Shown here: one piece after another, positions 8,012 to 16,531 of the stretch
Layout of the letters: every line of letters starts with the position of its first letter
How positions within the stretch are numbered: the stretch's first letter is position 1
NCBI GenBank assembly: GCA_015488215.1
Contig: WFOE01000228.1
Location: 1-33,648 of the forward strand
Source of the DNA: Planctomycetales bacterium
GTDB lineage: Bacteria > Planctomycetota > Planctomycetia > Pirellulales > S012-138
DNA length: 33,648 nucleotides
Reading direction: 5' to 3'
The notes under the pieces: generated by a model
Databases searched by the model: none
Told to the model about the DNA's origin: nothing
What the model saw: only the letters and a program-made list of their open reading frames with translations
Position numbers and translations under genes: made by a program

Positions 8012-9145
8012 ATGAACTCACAGGCTAGTTTGGATCGCTGGCACATGGAGCTGGCCTTGCAGTTGGCCGCCCGAGGTCAGGGCCGCGTGGAGCCCAACCC
8101 GATGGTCGGCTGCGTGGTGGCCCGAGGGGCCGAAGTGGTGGGCCTGGGCTGGCATCGCCGCTTTGGCGGACCGCATGCCGAAGTGGAAGCCCTCCGCACC
8201 GCAGGCCCGCTGGCCCGGGGGGCCACGCTCTACGTCACCCTGGAACCATGCTGCCACCAGGGAAAAACGCCCCCCTGTACCAAAGCCATTCTCCAGGCCG
8301 GAGTGCGCCGCGTGGTGGCCGCGATGGAAGACCCTTTTCCCCAAGTGGGAGGCCGCGGCTTGCAACAACTGCGACAGGCCGGGCTGGAGGTCCATTGCGG
8401 CTTGCTCCAACACGAAGCCAGGCGGCTGCTGGCCCCCTATCTGAAACGCTTGCAGACCGGACGCCCCTGGGTGATTGCCAAATGGGCCAGCACCTGGGAT
8501 GGCAAACTGGCCACCCATCAGGGACACAGCCGCTGGATTTCCAACGAGGCTTCGCGCCGCGTGGTGCATCGGCTTCGGGGGCGCGTGGACGCGATCCTGG
8601 TCGGCTCGGGGACAGTTCGGGCCGACGATCCCCAGCTTACGGTCCGCCCGCCCGGGCCGCGCACTCCGGTGCGAGTGGTGCTCGATTCCCAGGGGCTCAC
8701 CCCGCCGGAAGCCCAGGTGGTCCGCACCGCTCGGGAAGTCCCCACGCTGATAGCCACAAGCGGGCAAGCCCCCCCGGAGCTACGCCGCCGCTGGGAACAG
8801 GCCGGGTGCGAAGTGCTGCCGCTTTCCGGTCGGGACCACTCGGAGCGGTGGCACCAACTCATGCTTGAGCTGGGCCGGCGCGGCATGACCAACGTGCTGG
8901 TCGAAGGCGGGCCGCGGCTGCTGGGCCATCTGCTGGCCGCCGGCGAAGTGGACGAAGTGCATGTGTTTCTGGCCCCCAAGCTCCTGGGCGGGCAAGCCCC
9001 TTCGCCCCAAAGCTCCCTCTTGCCCGGGGCCGATACGATCCACCATGCTTTGCAATTGGAAGAGCCCCAGGTGCAATTGCTTCAGGGGGACGTGTATCTT
9101 CAAGCGCGTGTGAAGCGCGCGGCGGAGCGTCCCGAGCCGGATTGA
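8012..9145 (+). CDS. ribD: bifunctional riboflavin deaminase/reductase
   Basis: Carries out two successive steps after GTP cyclohydrolase II: deamination of the pyrimidine, then NADPH reduction of the ribose side chain (377 aa, normal). The deaminase domain (about 8-150) shows H55-A-E57 in PHAEVEAL and PCCHQGKTPPC with zinc cysteines C80 and C89. The reductase domain (about 153-370) shows KWASTWDGKLA, SRWISNEASR, ILVGSGTVRADDPQLTVR and VLVEGGPRLLG, plus VFLAPKLLGG. The ATG at 8012 lies just before helix DRWHMELALQLA. It is followed 119 nt later by the moeA-like gene. It works with RibBA, which is encoded elsewhere in the window. Confidence 0.97.
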   Translation: MNSQASLDRWHMELALQLAARGQGRVEPNPMVGCVVARGAEVVGLGWHRRFGGPHAEVEALRTAGPLARGATLYVTLEPCCHQGKTPPCTKAILQAGVRRVVAAMEDPFPQVGGRGLQQLRQAGLEVHCGLLQHEARRLLAPYLKRLQTGRPWVIAKWASTWDGKLATHQGHSRWISNEASRRVVHRLRGRVDAILVGSGTVRADDPQLTVRPPGPRTPVRVVLDSQGLTPPEAQVVRTAREVPTLIATSGQAPPELRRRWEQAGCEVLPLSGRDHSERWHQLMLELGRRGMTNVLVEGGPRLLGHLLAAGEVDEVHVFLAPKLLGGQAPSPQSSLLPGADTIHHALQLEEPQVQLLQGDVYLQARVKRAAERPEPD

Positions 9146-9264
9146 AAAACCGGCGCGGCGCCCCGGCCGCCCGCTTGCACCGGAAACGCCGTTGGCTCCC
9201 CGCCGCACGGAACTCCGTCGGCTCCTTCCAACGACAGACCACCAGCCCTCAGCCGGTACTACCC

Positions 9265-11217
9265 ATGGAGCGACAAGAACAGTTCCTGGAAGTGATTCCC
9301 CGCCACGTGGCCCAGCAGCGGTTTCATCAGGCGGTGGACCTGGACCCGCTGGGCGAAGAAGAAGTGCCGCTGGAGGCGGCTCTGGGCCGGGTGCTCAGCC
9401 GCGACGTGGAAGCCCCGGTGGATGTGCCCTCGTTCGACCGGTCGAACTTCGACGGGTTTGCCGTTCGGGCCGAGGATACGTTCGGGGCCGCGGAACATCA
9501 GCCCAAGCGGCTTAAGCTCACCGGCGAGGTAATCACCCCGGGCCTGCGCCCCCGGCATGTGGTGCGGCCGGGCCAGGCCAGCTCGATTGCCACCGGGGGG
9601 ATGATGCCTCGGGGGGCCGACGCCGTGGTGATGGTCGAGCACACCGAGGTGGAACAGGGCCATCTGCTGGTGTTCCGGCCCGTGGCAGCCGGGGCCGGCG
9701 TGAGCTTTGCCGGCACGGACATCGGCCGCGGCGAGGTGATTCTGCGTCGCGGGCAGGAACTAACCAGCCGCGAAACCGGCGTGCTGGCCGCGGTGGGGCT
9801 CCGGCACGTTTGGGTCCAGCGTCGGGTCCGCGTGGCCATCATCTCCACCGGCGACGAGCTCATCCAGCCGGGCGAACCGATGCAGCCGGCCCTGGTTTAC
9901 GATTCCAACGCCCGCATCCTGGCCGATGCGGTGCGCGAACTGGGGGCCGAGCCGGTCCCGCTGGGTGTGGTGCGCGACGACGAACAACAACTACGCCGCG
10001 TGCTGGCCCAGGCCCTGGAAGAAACCGACGTGGTGGTCCTTTCCGGGGGCACGAGCAAAGGGGCCGGCGACCTCTGCTACCGCGTGGTGGAACAGATGGT
10101 GCGGCCCGGTATCGTGGCTCACGGCGTGGCGCTCAAGCCGGGCAAGCCCATCTGTCTGGCCGCCCACGGTCGCAAGCCGGTGGTCATCCTGCCCGGCTTT
10201 CCCACTTCGGCCGTGTTTACGTTCCACGAGTTCGTCGCCCCGATCATCGCTCGTCTGGGCGGAAGGGCCCTGGATCCCCGCAGCACCGTACCGGCCCACA
10301 TGGCCGTGAAGGTCAACTCGGTGGTGGGCCGGACCGAATACGTGCTGGTAAGCCTGTTTCGGGACGACGCGGGCCGCTGGGTCGCCTGGCCCATGGGAGC
10401 CGGGTCCGGCTCGGTCACCACGTTCAGCCGGGCCGACGGATTCGTAACCATCGACCGACATCAGGAACTGCTCGACGCCGGCGAGGCGGTCGAGGTGCAA
10501 CTGCTGGGCCAGCACCTGCGCCTGGCCGACTTGGTAACCATCGGCAGCCACTGTGTGGGATTGGACCTGCTGCTCAGTCGGCTCCAACAGCAGGGCGTGC
10601 AGACCAAGTCGCTGTGGGTGGGCAGCACGGCCGGGCTGCGGGCGGCTCGGGCCGGACAATGCGATGTGGCCGGGGTGCACCTGCTGGACCCGGAATCGGG
10701 CCAGTACAACGCCCCGTTCATCCAGGAGCAGGACGAGCTGGTGCTCGTGCCCGGCTACACGCGAGTTCAAGGCGTGGTGTTCCGGCCGGGCGATGCGCGG
10801 TTCGTGGGCACTTCGGCCCAGGAGGTAATCCGCCGGGTGCTGCAACGGGACGACGTGGTGATGGTCAATCGCAACCAGGGTTCCGGTACCCGCGTGCTCA
10901 TCGACCAGTTGCTCCAGGGGGCCCGTCCGCCCGGCTACGCCGTCCAGCCCAAGAGCCACAACGCGGTGGTGGCCGCGGTGGCCCAGGGTCGGGCCGACTG
11001 GGGCGTGGCCATCGAGCACGTGGCCCAGGCGGCCGGATTGCAATTTCTGCCGCTTCAGGAGGAACACTACGACTTCCTCATTCCCCGGCGGCGGCTCCGA
11101 CGCCCGGCGGTCCAGCAATTCTTGAAACTGCTGGAAGACCCGCAGGTAATCGAACAACTGGCCCGGCGTGGACTGCGGGTCAAGCCCCGAAGCGACGGTT
11201 CCCACCCCGGCGATTGA
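9265..11217 (+). CDS. moeA: MoeA molybdenum insertase fused to a PBP-like domain
   Basis: A 650-residue two-part protein. Residues about 1-415 are MoeA, which inserts molybdate into adenylylated molybdopterin: DRSNFDGFAVRAED, ATGGMMPRGADAVVMVEHT, STGDEL, VVLSGGTSKGAGD (MoCF-binding loop) and ILPGFPTSAVFTFHEF. Residues about 425-650 are a periplasmic-binding-protein-like domain without a signal peptide (GSHCVGLDLLLSRL, VNRNQGSGTRVLID, SHNAVVAAVAQGRADWG), as in LysR substrate domains and ModE-linked proteins. It could bind molybdate or tungstate in the cytosol. The ATG at 9265 starts the first MoeA helix. An upstream in-frame start adds basic low-complexity sequence and is rejected. Such MoeA-PBP fusions occur in archaea and some bacteria. 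Confidence 0.9.
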   Translation: MERQEQFLEVIPRHVAQQRFHQAVDLDPLGEEEVPLEAALGRVLSRDVEAPVDVPSFDRSNFDGFAVRAEDTFGAAEHQPKRLKLTGEVITPGLRPRHVVRPGQASSIATGGMMPRGADAVVMVEHTEVEQGHLLVFRPVAAGAGVSFAGTDIGRGEVILRRGQELTSRETGVLAAVGLRHVWVQRRVRVAIISTGDELIQPGEPMQPALVYDSNARILADAVRELGAEPVPLGVVRDDEQQLRRVLAQALEETDVVVLSGGTSKGAGDLCYRVVEQMVRPGIVAHGVALKPGKPICLAAHGRKPVVILPGFPTSAVFTFHEFVAPIIARLGGRALDPRSTVPAHMAVKVNSVVGRTEYVLVSLFRDDAGRWVAWPMGAGSGSVTTFSRADGFVTIDRHQELLDAGEAVEVQLLGQHLRLADLVTIGSHCVGLDLLLSRLQQQGVQTKSLWVGSTAGLRAARAGQCDVAGVHLLDPESGQYNAPFIQEQDELVLVPGYTRVQGVVFRPGDARFVGTSAQEVIRRVLQRDDVVMVNRNQGSGTRVLIDQLLQGARPPGYAVQPKSHNAVVAAVAQGRADWGVAIEHVAQAAGLQFLPLQEEHYDFLIPRRRLRRPAVQQFLKLLEDPQVIEQLARRGLRVKPRSDGSHPGD

Positions 11218-11383
11218 TCCCGCCGGCGGGAAGTGCACTTCGGCGGCAAGAAGCGGGGTGGTGTCCGTGCCGGTTGGGCGAAACGGCCGCCCGGTGGAAA
11301 CGCCGCCCGGGGGCGGGAATAATGGCCGGGCCACTGCTTTGCGCGGAAAGCCGTTTCACTCCCCGCACGAGGGTCCAACGCTC

Positions 11384-12202
11384 GTGGCTTCTTCTCACTA
11401 CTGGCGCGGCAAGCGGGTATTAATCACCGGCGGCTCCAGCGGGTTGGGGCTGGCCCTGGCCCAGGAGTTTGCAACCCAGGGGGCCCATCTGGCCCTGGTG
11501 GCTCGGGACCGGCAGCGCTTGCAGCAGGCGGCCGCCACGCTGGAGCAGGAGCCGGGAGAGGTGCTGCTGCTTCCGGCCGACATCACCCGCGCCGAGCAGG
11601 TCGCCACCGCCTTCGAGACGCTGCGACAGCGCTGGGGGCGGCTCGATGCCCTGGTCAACTGCGCAGGCCGTTCCGCCCGGGGCACTCTGGAGCAAACTTC
11701 TCCCGAACAGTTCCACGCCATGATGGAGCTGAACTTTTACGCCCTGGTGCGCTGCACCCAGGCGGCTCTGCCGTTGCTGCTGGAATCGCAGGGGCACGTG
11801 GTCAACATCGGTTCGCTGGCCTCGAAGGTGGCTCCGCGGTACATGGGACCCTATCCGGCCAGCAAGTTCGCCGTGGCCGCTTACAGCCAGCAGTTGCGCT
11901 TGGAGCTGAGGGAGCGCGGCTTGCACGTGTTGCTGGTGTGTCCTGGCCCGATCGCCCGGGAAGAGCCGCGCCGCTACGAAACCCAAACTGGTGACGCGTT
12001 GCCCCCGGAAGCCCAACGCCCCGGAGCAGGTGCCCGCGTGCGGCGTCTGGACCCCCATCAGTTGGCCCGGCAAATCCTCCGCGCATGCCAGCGGCGTCAG
12101 GTGGAACTGGTCGTGCCGGGCAAGGCACGGCTGTTGTTCGTGCTGGGCGCACTGTGGCCCAGCCTGGGCGATCGGCTACTGCTGCGGTTTACTTCTTCCT
12201 GA
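11384..12202 (+). CDS. short-chain dehydrogenase/reductase
   Basis: Classical SDR of 272 residues. The nucleotide-binding TGGSSGLG lies near residue 15, NCAG follows, and the catalytic set is Ser in NIGSLAS and YPASK (Tyr and Lys). An unusual basic C-terminus (CQRRQVELVVPGKARLLFV) resembles the membrane-leaning tail of DHRS7-like and ketosphinganine-type SDRs. The substrate is unknown; a lipid or ketone is plausible. No ATG lies near the domain start. The GTG at 11384, 10 nt after GAGGG, is preferred over an upstream GTG at 11168 that overlaps moeA and encodes low-complexity sequence. It follows moeA by 166 nt. Confidence 0.8.
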   Translation: MASSHYWRGKRVLITGGSSGLGLALAQEFATQGAHLALVARDRQRLQQAAATLEQEPGEVLLLPADITRAEQVATAFETLRQRWGRLDALVNCAGRSARGTLEQTSPEQFHAMMELNFYALVRCTQAALPLLLESQGHVVNIGSLASKVAPRYMGPYPASKFAVAAYSQQLRLELRERGLHVLLVCPGPIAREEPRRYETQTGDALPPEAQRPGAGARVRRLDPHQLARQILRACQRRQVELVVPGKARLLFVLGALWPSLGDRLLLRFTSS

Positions 12203-12289
12203 GCAGGCAACTGGTAGTCTTTGAGCACGCCGCCAGTTCGCAGCCCATACAGGCAGACATGGTGGATGACTACACGTGTATTCCTGCCC

Positions 12290-12499
12290 GGAGCGGAAGC
12301 TCCCCGTGGCCGCGGCCCGGCCGTGCGTGCTCCGCTGACTGAAGTGGGCGGAGCACCAAGTGCCGATTGCCGGTAATGAACTGCCGATTACGAGTCACGA
12401 GTAGGAGCACGAGTACCCACGCTTGCTTTTCCACTGGAGCGGAAGCTCCTCGCGCAAGGCGCACGGCGCAAGCCGCAAGCCTATCCTCGCCCGGTGCGG
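12290..12499 (-). repeat. dispersed intergenic repeat, copy C (inverted)
   Basis: Reverse-complement copy of the elements at 1-137 and 7634-7945. Read on the minus strand it gives CCGCACCGGGC, CGCAAGGCGCACGGC-type blocks, GAGCTTCCGCTCCAGTGG, ACTCGTGCTCCTACTCG, AATCGGCA, then GACTTCAGTC-like and GAGCTTCCGCTCC units. It occupies most of the gap between the SDR gene and the histidine kinase gene. Confidence 0.7.
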
Positions 12500-12621
12500 A
12501 AGCACCCTCTGCTCAAGACCCAAGCCCCAAGACACAAGACCTTCTGGTGCGGAAGCCCTTACGCCCCCACGTTTCTCATCATACCTTCCGCCGCGCACCG
12601 TGTGACGACGCTCGTATGCTC

Positions 12622-12651
12622 TTGGCCCCGCGTGCGAGCCTGCCGTACAAT
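12622..12651 (+). promoter_or_regulatory. possible promoter of the histidine kinase gene
   Basis: TTGGCC (12622-12627) and TACAAT (12646-12651) are separated by 18 nt and lie 43 nt upstream of the chosen ATG. The hexamers match the sigma-70 consensus only partly, so this is tentative. Confidence 0.35.
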
Positions 12652-12693
12652 AAGTACTCGGCGGCGTCTTTCCTGTTGGGAAACCCATCGGGT

Positions 12694-14466
12694 ATGTCGT
12701 ATCGTTCGTTCAAACGCGTGCTGGGCGAAACGTACCTGGAGCTAAAGCTCCTGGTGCTGTTTGCCATCTGCCTGTTCGTGCTCACGGTGGTCAGCTTCTG
12801 GATCTACGGCAGCCTGACCGAAAAGCTGGTCTATCAGCAGAACCGCACCAAGGGGTGGCTGCTGGTCGATGGGATTCTCAAGGAGATCCACTGGCGGGAG
12901 TTTGAAAACCGCAGCCCTTCGCTCGTCGATGCGCTGCGGCAGGAACTGAAAAACCACCCGGAACGCTACCAGTGGTACACCATCCGCCCGCAAACCGTCG
13001 AAGGCAAAGGCCGCCCCCAGGACGAATACGACTATGAAATCCTCCAGCGTTTTCCTCCGGTGGTGTACCCGTTGCCCGAGCAGGTGGAATACGCCGAACG
13101 CCTGGTCCCCGAGACGCAGGAATACCACTACTACCAGGCCATCCGAGCCAAGCGGGGCTGCGTGGATTGCCACCGGGCGCTGAGCGGCCAGAACGACTTG
13201 ACCGAAGGCGAGCTAATCGCCGTGGTCAAGGTAAAAATCTCCGATGCTCCGGTGCGTCGGGCCATCCTCTGGAACCGAGTGTGGCTGTTCACTGCGGCCA
13301 TCGTCACGGCGTTTTGCCTGGTGCTGGTTTCCTACCTGATTATTCGCTACGTAATCGTCAAGCCGCTGAAGCACTTGCAGGAAGTCAGCGACGCGATTAG
13401 CCGGGGCGACCTGGATAAGCGGGCCGAAATCCACACCGGGGACGAGTTCGAAGCCCTGGGCACCGCGTTCAACCGCATGGTGCGCCACCTGGTGGCCGTG
13501 CAGGAGGAGCTGCGACGGCTGAACGTCAGCCTGGACGCCAAGGTGGACGAGCTGGCCGAAAAGAACATGCAGCTTTACGAGATGAACCGGCTCAAAAGCG
13601 ATTTTCTGGCCATGGTCAGCCACGAGCTGCGCACGCCGCTGAACAGCATCATCGGCTTCAGCGACGTGTTGCTCTCCATGCCCAAGCTCGACGCCCGCCA
13701 GCGCCGCTACGTGCAGAACATCCAGCGTTCGGGCCGGAGCCTGCTGGAGATGATTAACGACATCCTCGACCTGGCCAAAATCGAAGCCGGAAGAATGGAA
13801 ATCCGGCCCGAGCACTTCCGCATCCACCACCTGGTGGGCAGCCAATGCGACATGGCCCGCCCCCTGGCCGAAAAGAAAAACATCGACCTGGAAGTCCGCA
13901 TCGACCCGGAGCTGCCGGAACTGTACCAGGACGCCGGCAAGATTCAGCAGATACTAAGCAACCTGCTTTCCAACGCCATCAAGTTCACGCCCGAAGGGGG
14001 GCGGGTCGTCGTCGAAGCCCGCCGCACCGACGACGGGATGCTCGAACTGGTGGTCAGCGACACCGGCATCGGCATCCCCGAGGAAGAACAAACCCACATC
14101 TTCGACAAGTTCCGCCAAGGTAGCGCCGTCTCGACGGCCGGAGACGCGATGACGCGGGAATATTCCGGCACGGGGCTTGGGCTTTCCATCGTCAAAGAGA
14201 TGTGCCGGCTGTTGGGGGGACGCGTCAGCGTGCAGAGCGAACTGGGCAAAGGGAGCACCTTCACCGTGGTGCTGCCCTGGGAACTGCCCGAACACCTGCA
14301 CCAGCACGACGTGGACCACGTGAGCATGGTTTACGCCCAGCACCGTACATTGCTTTATCGCGGGGAACGAGCCAGTTCGCCGGGGCAGCAAGAATCGGGC
14401 GAAAAGGAACCCGACGCCCAGGAACCACTCTCGCAATCCGCCTCGCCGGAGCAGACAGCCGAGTAG
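12694..14466 (+). CDS. membrane histidine kinase with a c-type haem sensor domain
   Basis: A 590-residue sensor kinase. Transmembrane helix 1 is at about 13-37 and helix 2 at about 193-220. The external loop between them is a Tll0287/DUF3365-like domain containing CVDCH (C156, C159, H160), the haem c attachment motif. It then has HAMP (about 215-270), a coiled linker, HisKA with phospho-acceptor H310 in MVSHELRTPLNSIIGFSD, and HATPase_c with NLLSNAIKF, SDTGIGIPEEE, FDKFRQ and GTGLGLSIVKEM. The tail after residue 530 is polar and low in structure. It probably reports redox state or a gas such as NO or oxygen. No response regulator is adjacent. The ATG at 12694 immediately precedes the first membrane helix. 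Confidence 0.9.
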   Translation: MSYRSFKRVLGETYLELKLLVLFAICLFVLTVVSFWIYGSLTEKLVYQQNRTKGWLLVDGILKEIHWREFENRSPSLVDALRQELKNHPERYQWYTIRPQTVEGKGRPQDEYDYEILQRFPPVVYPLPEQVEYAERLVPETQEYHYYQAIRAKRGCVDCHRALSGQNDLTEGELIAVVKVKISDAPVRRAILWNRVWLFTAAIVTAFCLVLVSYLIIRYVIVKPLKHLQEVSDAISRGDLDKRAEIHTGDEFEALGTAFNRMVRHLVAVQEELRRLNVSLDAKVDELAEKNMQLYEMNRLKSDFLAMVSHELRTPLNSIIGFSDVLLSMPKLDARQRRYVQNIQRSGRSLLEMINDILDLAKIEAGRMEIRPEHFRIHHLVGSQCDMARPLAEKKNIDLEVRIDPELPELYQDAGKIQQILSNLLSNAIKFTPEGGRVVVEARRTDDGMLELVVSDTGIGIPEEEQTHIFDKFRQGSAVSTAGDAMTREYSGTGLGLSIVKEMCRLLGGRVSVQSELGKGSTFTVVLPWELPEHLHQHDVDHVSMVYAQHRTLLYRGERASSPGQQESGEKEPDAQEPLSQSASPEQTAE

Positions 14467-14494
14467 GTGGAGCCTGCTCCGCAAACGCGACCTT

Positions 14495-15232
14495 TCACAG
14501 CGGGCGGCGAGCCAGGGAGAAACTCTGGCCCGTGGGTCCTCCCGGCGGGCAACTGGCCAGGAACAGGAACAACTCCACGCAGTCCTCAGGTGTTTTCACC
14601 CGTTCGCTGGGGGCCAGCGGAGGCGTTTTGCCGGTGGGATCGAAGATCTCGGCCGTCAGGTCCGTATAGACCGGCCCGGGCACCACCTCGTTGACTTCGA
14701 TCTGGTGTTCCCAAAGTTCCAGAGCCAGGCAGCGGGTAAGCATCCACACCCCTGCTTTGGCCGAGCAGTAGGCCGAGTTGCCGGGTCGAGGCTCGTGTCC
14801 TACGCCGGAACCGACGTTGATAATCTTCCCTCCGCCGCTGCGGATCATATGCGGCACCGCGTAGCGGCAGCAGTGGAAGGTGCCCAGCAGGTTGACTTCG
14901 ATGCTGGTGCGCCACAGTTCCGGCTCGGTTTCCCAGAGCTTTTTGCGCACCAGCGCCCCGCCGGCGTTGTTCACCAGCAGGGTGAGTTTGCCCCAGTGGC
15001 GAACTACCTCGTTCATTGCTTGTTCGACGGCCGCCGGGTCGGTCACGTCGCAGGGGATGGCCAACCCTTGGCCCCCTTCGGCTTGGATGCTGGCGACCAC
15101 CTCGTCCAGTTGGCTGGCGGTTCGGGCCATGACGGCCACCTGGGCCCCCTGGCGAGCGAAGGCCAGGGCCACGGCCCGGCCTATTCCCCGCCCACCCCCG
15201 GTGACAACCGCCACTTGCTCTTTTAGTTTCAT
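14495..15232 (-). CDS. short-chain dehydrogenase/reductase (FabG-like)
   Basis: A 245-residue classical SDR, NAD(P)-dependent. It shows VVTGGGRGIGRAVA at the N-terminus, CDVTD, LLVNNAGG, the catalytic Ser in INVGSGVG, and YCSAKAGVWML with Tyr and Lys. VPGPVYTDL follows the active site. The ATG at 15232 starts right before the first strand; an upstream in-frame start adds only a Pro/Gly stretch. It is convergent with the histidine kinase gene, 28 nt apart. The substrate cannot be inferred. The C-terminus departs from FabG (SLARRPL), so a role in fatty acid synthesis is not claimed. Confidence 0.85.
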   Translation of the reverse strand: MKLKEQVAVVTGGGRGIGRAVALAFARQGAQVAVMARTASQLDEVVASIQAEGGQGLAIPCDVTDPAAVEQAMNEVVRHWGKLTLLVNNAGGALVRKKLWETEPELWRTSIEVNLLGTFHCCRYAVPHMIRSGGGKIINVGSGVGHEPRPGNSAYCSAKAGVWMLTRCLALELWEHQIEVNEVVPGPVYTDLTAEIFDPTGKTPPLAPSERVKTPEDCVELFLFLASCPPGGPTGQSFSLARRPL

Positions 15233-15700
15233 TCCACCGGCTCCTGGCAAAAGCAGCCCGGGCGGCACGCTCGGGACAACGAACCAACAGCTACCAGCGT
15301 GCCGATGGCCCGGTGGCTGTCAAGAGAGAGGCCCGTCTTGCCTCAAGCAAACAGCCCGGACAGCCAAGCGCTCCGCACCGCGGCGTGGAACCATGGCGGC
15401 AGAGACGCTTTGGCCAAAGACAGTACTCTGGCAACCGTCTTGGCTGGAAAACCAAGAAATGCAGTCCCTTTTCGGAGCGCTCCACAGGGCTATCGTCTCT
15501 GTTGTAAGAAAAATTACCGAAGCCGGAGAGAACCCGTCTGTTCGTTTTCCTGTTCCGTTACATGTTCCCCGGAACACTTTTAAGGACGCCGAAAAAGAAG
15601 TGCCCTGCTGCGGCATAAGTGAATAGTGAATATGGTGCGAGTTGACCGGAACCCAATCAACAAGAACGGCGCCGGATCTTCCGCGTTCTGTGGGAACACA
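15233..15700. other. intergenic region at the left boundary of the CRISPR-Cas island
   Basis: About 470 nt between the SDR start and the end of the DHH-like gene. I see no tRNA, insertion sequence, direct repeat or good terminator. Composition is less GC-rich towards 15480-15660. It marks the transition from housekeeping genes to the CRISPR-Cas operon. Confidence 0.4.
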
Positions 15701-16531
15701 TTACTCTTGGGCCAAGGCTTGTTTGAGCACTGCGATAAGCTGAGCAATATTTTGTGGCGTTTCCACTGGAGGCCGCTCCGGACGGGGAGCTTTGCGCGTT
15801 CCCCAACAAGCCAGAAACCCCGCTGGATGAATGAACCAACCGGGCAAGTAAGGGCGGAGCTTCCGCAGGTCCGGTTCGCGGTACCCGGGTAAACGGCACA
15901 CACCCAGCCCGTGCTTGTCGTGAAACAGCACCCCTACGGGCCTTTCCCCAGCCGTCGGCACTTGAGCTTCCGGAGCCCAGTGGGGCTGATCGCTGATCTG
16001 GTCGCGTATGGCAAACACCCAAGGTCCGATACGGATCGAGGCAAGTTCCGATTCGCGGAGTCGGATCGTCAACTGTGCCAGGCCGCGGAGGATGGGCAGC
16101 ATGGTTCGCAACACGGACCGGTCCAGCGCGTCACCTTCGAGGCCTTGGGTTTCGAAATAGCAACGCGTCGCCGCTACGATCTGCGCCAGCGAAAAGTGAG
16201 GCACGGCCCCACCAAAGCGGTCCTGGGCTTCGATTTCTGCAAGCAGCGCCGAGCCCCGCAGGGCCGCGGCCTCAGGCATCTCCACCGAAGCAGCTTGAAC
16301 CGTGCCGTCGGCGCTCTGCGTTCCTTTCTGGCCCAAGGGGTGGTCCAGCACCCGAGCATCTCTCCACTCGGGTGGTAATTCCTGAGCATGGGCTGGCAAG
16401 AAACCAACTTCTTCCGGCTCCACTCCAGCGAAGGCCACGCACGCACAAGCGTCCAGATCAACGGCCGGATGAACCACGACCTTTATGGTTCGCGTGGGCT
16501 CAGACACCGAGTTGTGATCAGAGTTCCGCAT
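15701..16531 (-). CDS. DHH-superfamily phosphoesterase-like protein coupled to the CRISPR operon
   Basis: A 276-residue protein with a degenerate DHH phosphoesterase pattern. VVVHPAVDLDACACVAFAG supplies H21, D25 and D27, and VLDHPLG supplies D63-H64 with Pro in place of the second His. The C-terminus GWFIHPAGFLACWGTRKA (from residue 231) resembles the DHHA1-like end of MYG1-type members. DHH enzymes cut small phosphodiesters such as pApA and nanoRNA. A DHH/NrN enzyme degrades SAM-AMP in some type III CRISPR systems. Its ATG overlaps the stop of the Cas7-insertion gene (TAATG at 16529-16533), so translation is coupled. I infer a role in degrading the Cas10 messenger or its products. Caution: similar proteins may occur outside CRISPR loci. 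Confidence 0.55.
   Translation of the reverse strand: MRNSDHNSVSEPTRTIKVVVHPAVDLDACACVAFAGVEPEEVGFLPAHAQELPPEWRDARVLDHPLGQKGTQSADGTVQAASVEMPEAAALRGSALLAEIEAQDRFGGAVPHFSLAQIVAATRCYFETQGLEGDALDRSVLRTMLPILRGLAQLTIRLRESELASIRIGPWVFAIRDQISDQPHWAPEAQVPTAGERPVGVLFHDKHGLGVCRLPGYREPDLRKLRPYLPGWFIHPAGFLACWGTRKAPRPERPPVETPQNIAQLIAVLKQALAQE

Noticed and set aside
9810-11423. Plus-strand open frame of 537 codons inside moeA
   Set aside because: Out-of-frame shadow rich in Gly, Arg and Pro; moeA in the other frame has all family motifs.
15233-15700. tRNA or attachment site at the edge of the CRISPR island
   Set aside because: No cloverleaf, no direct repeat and no integrase visible.
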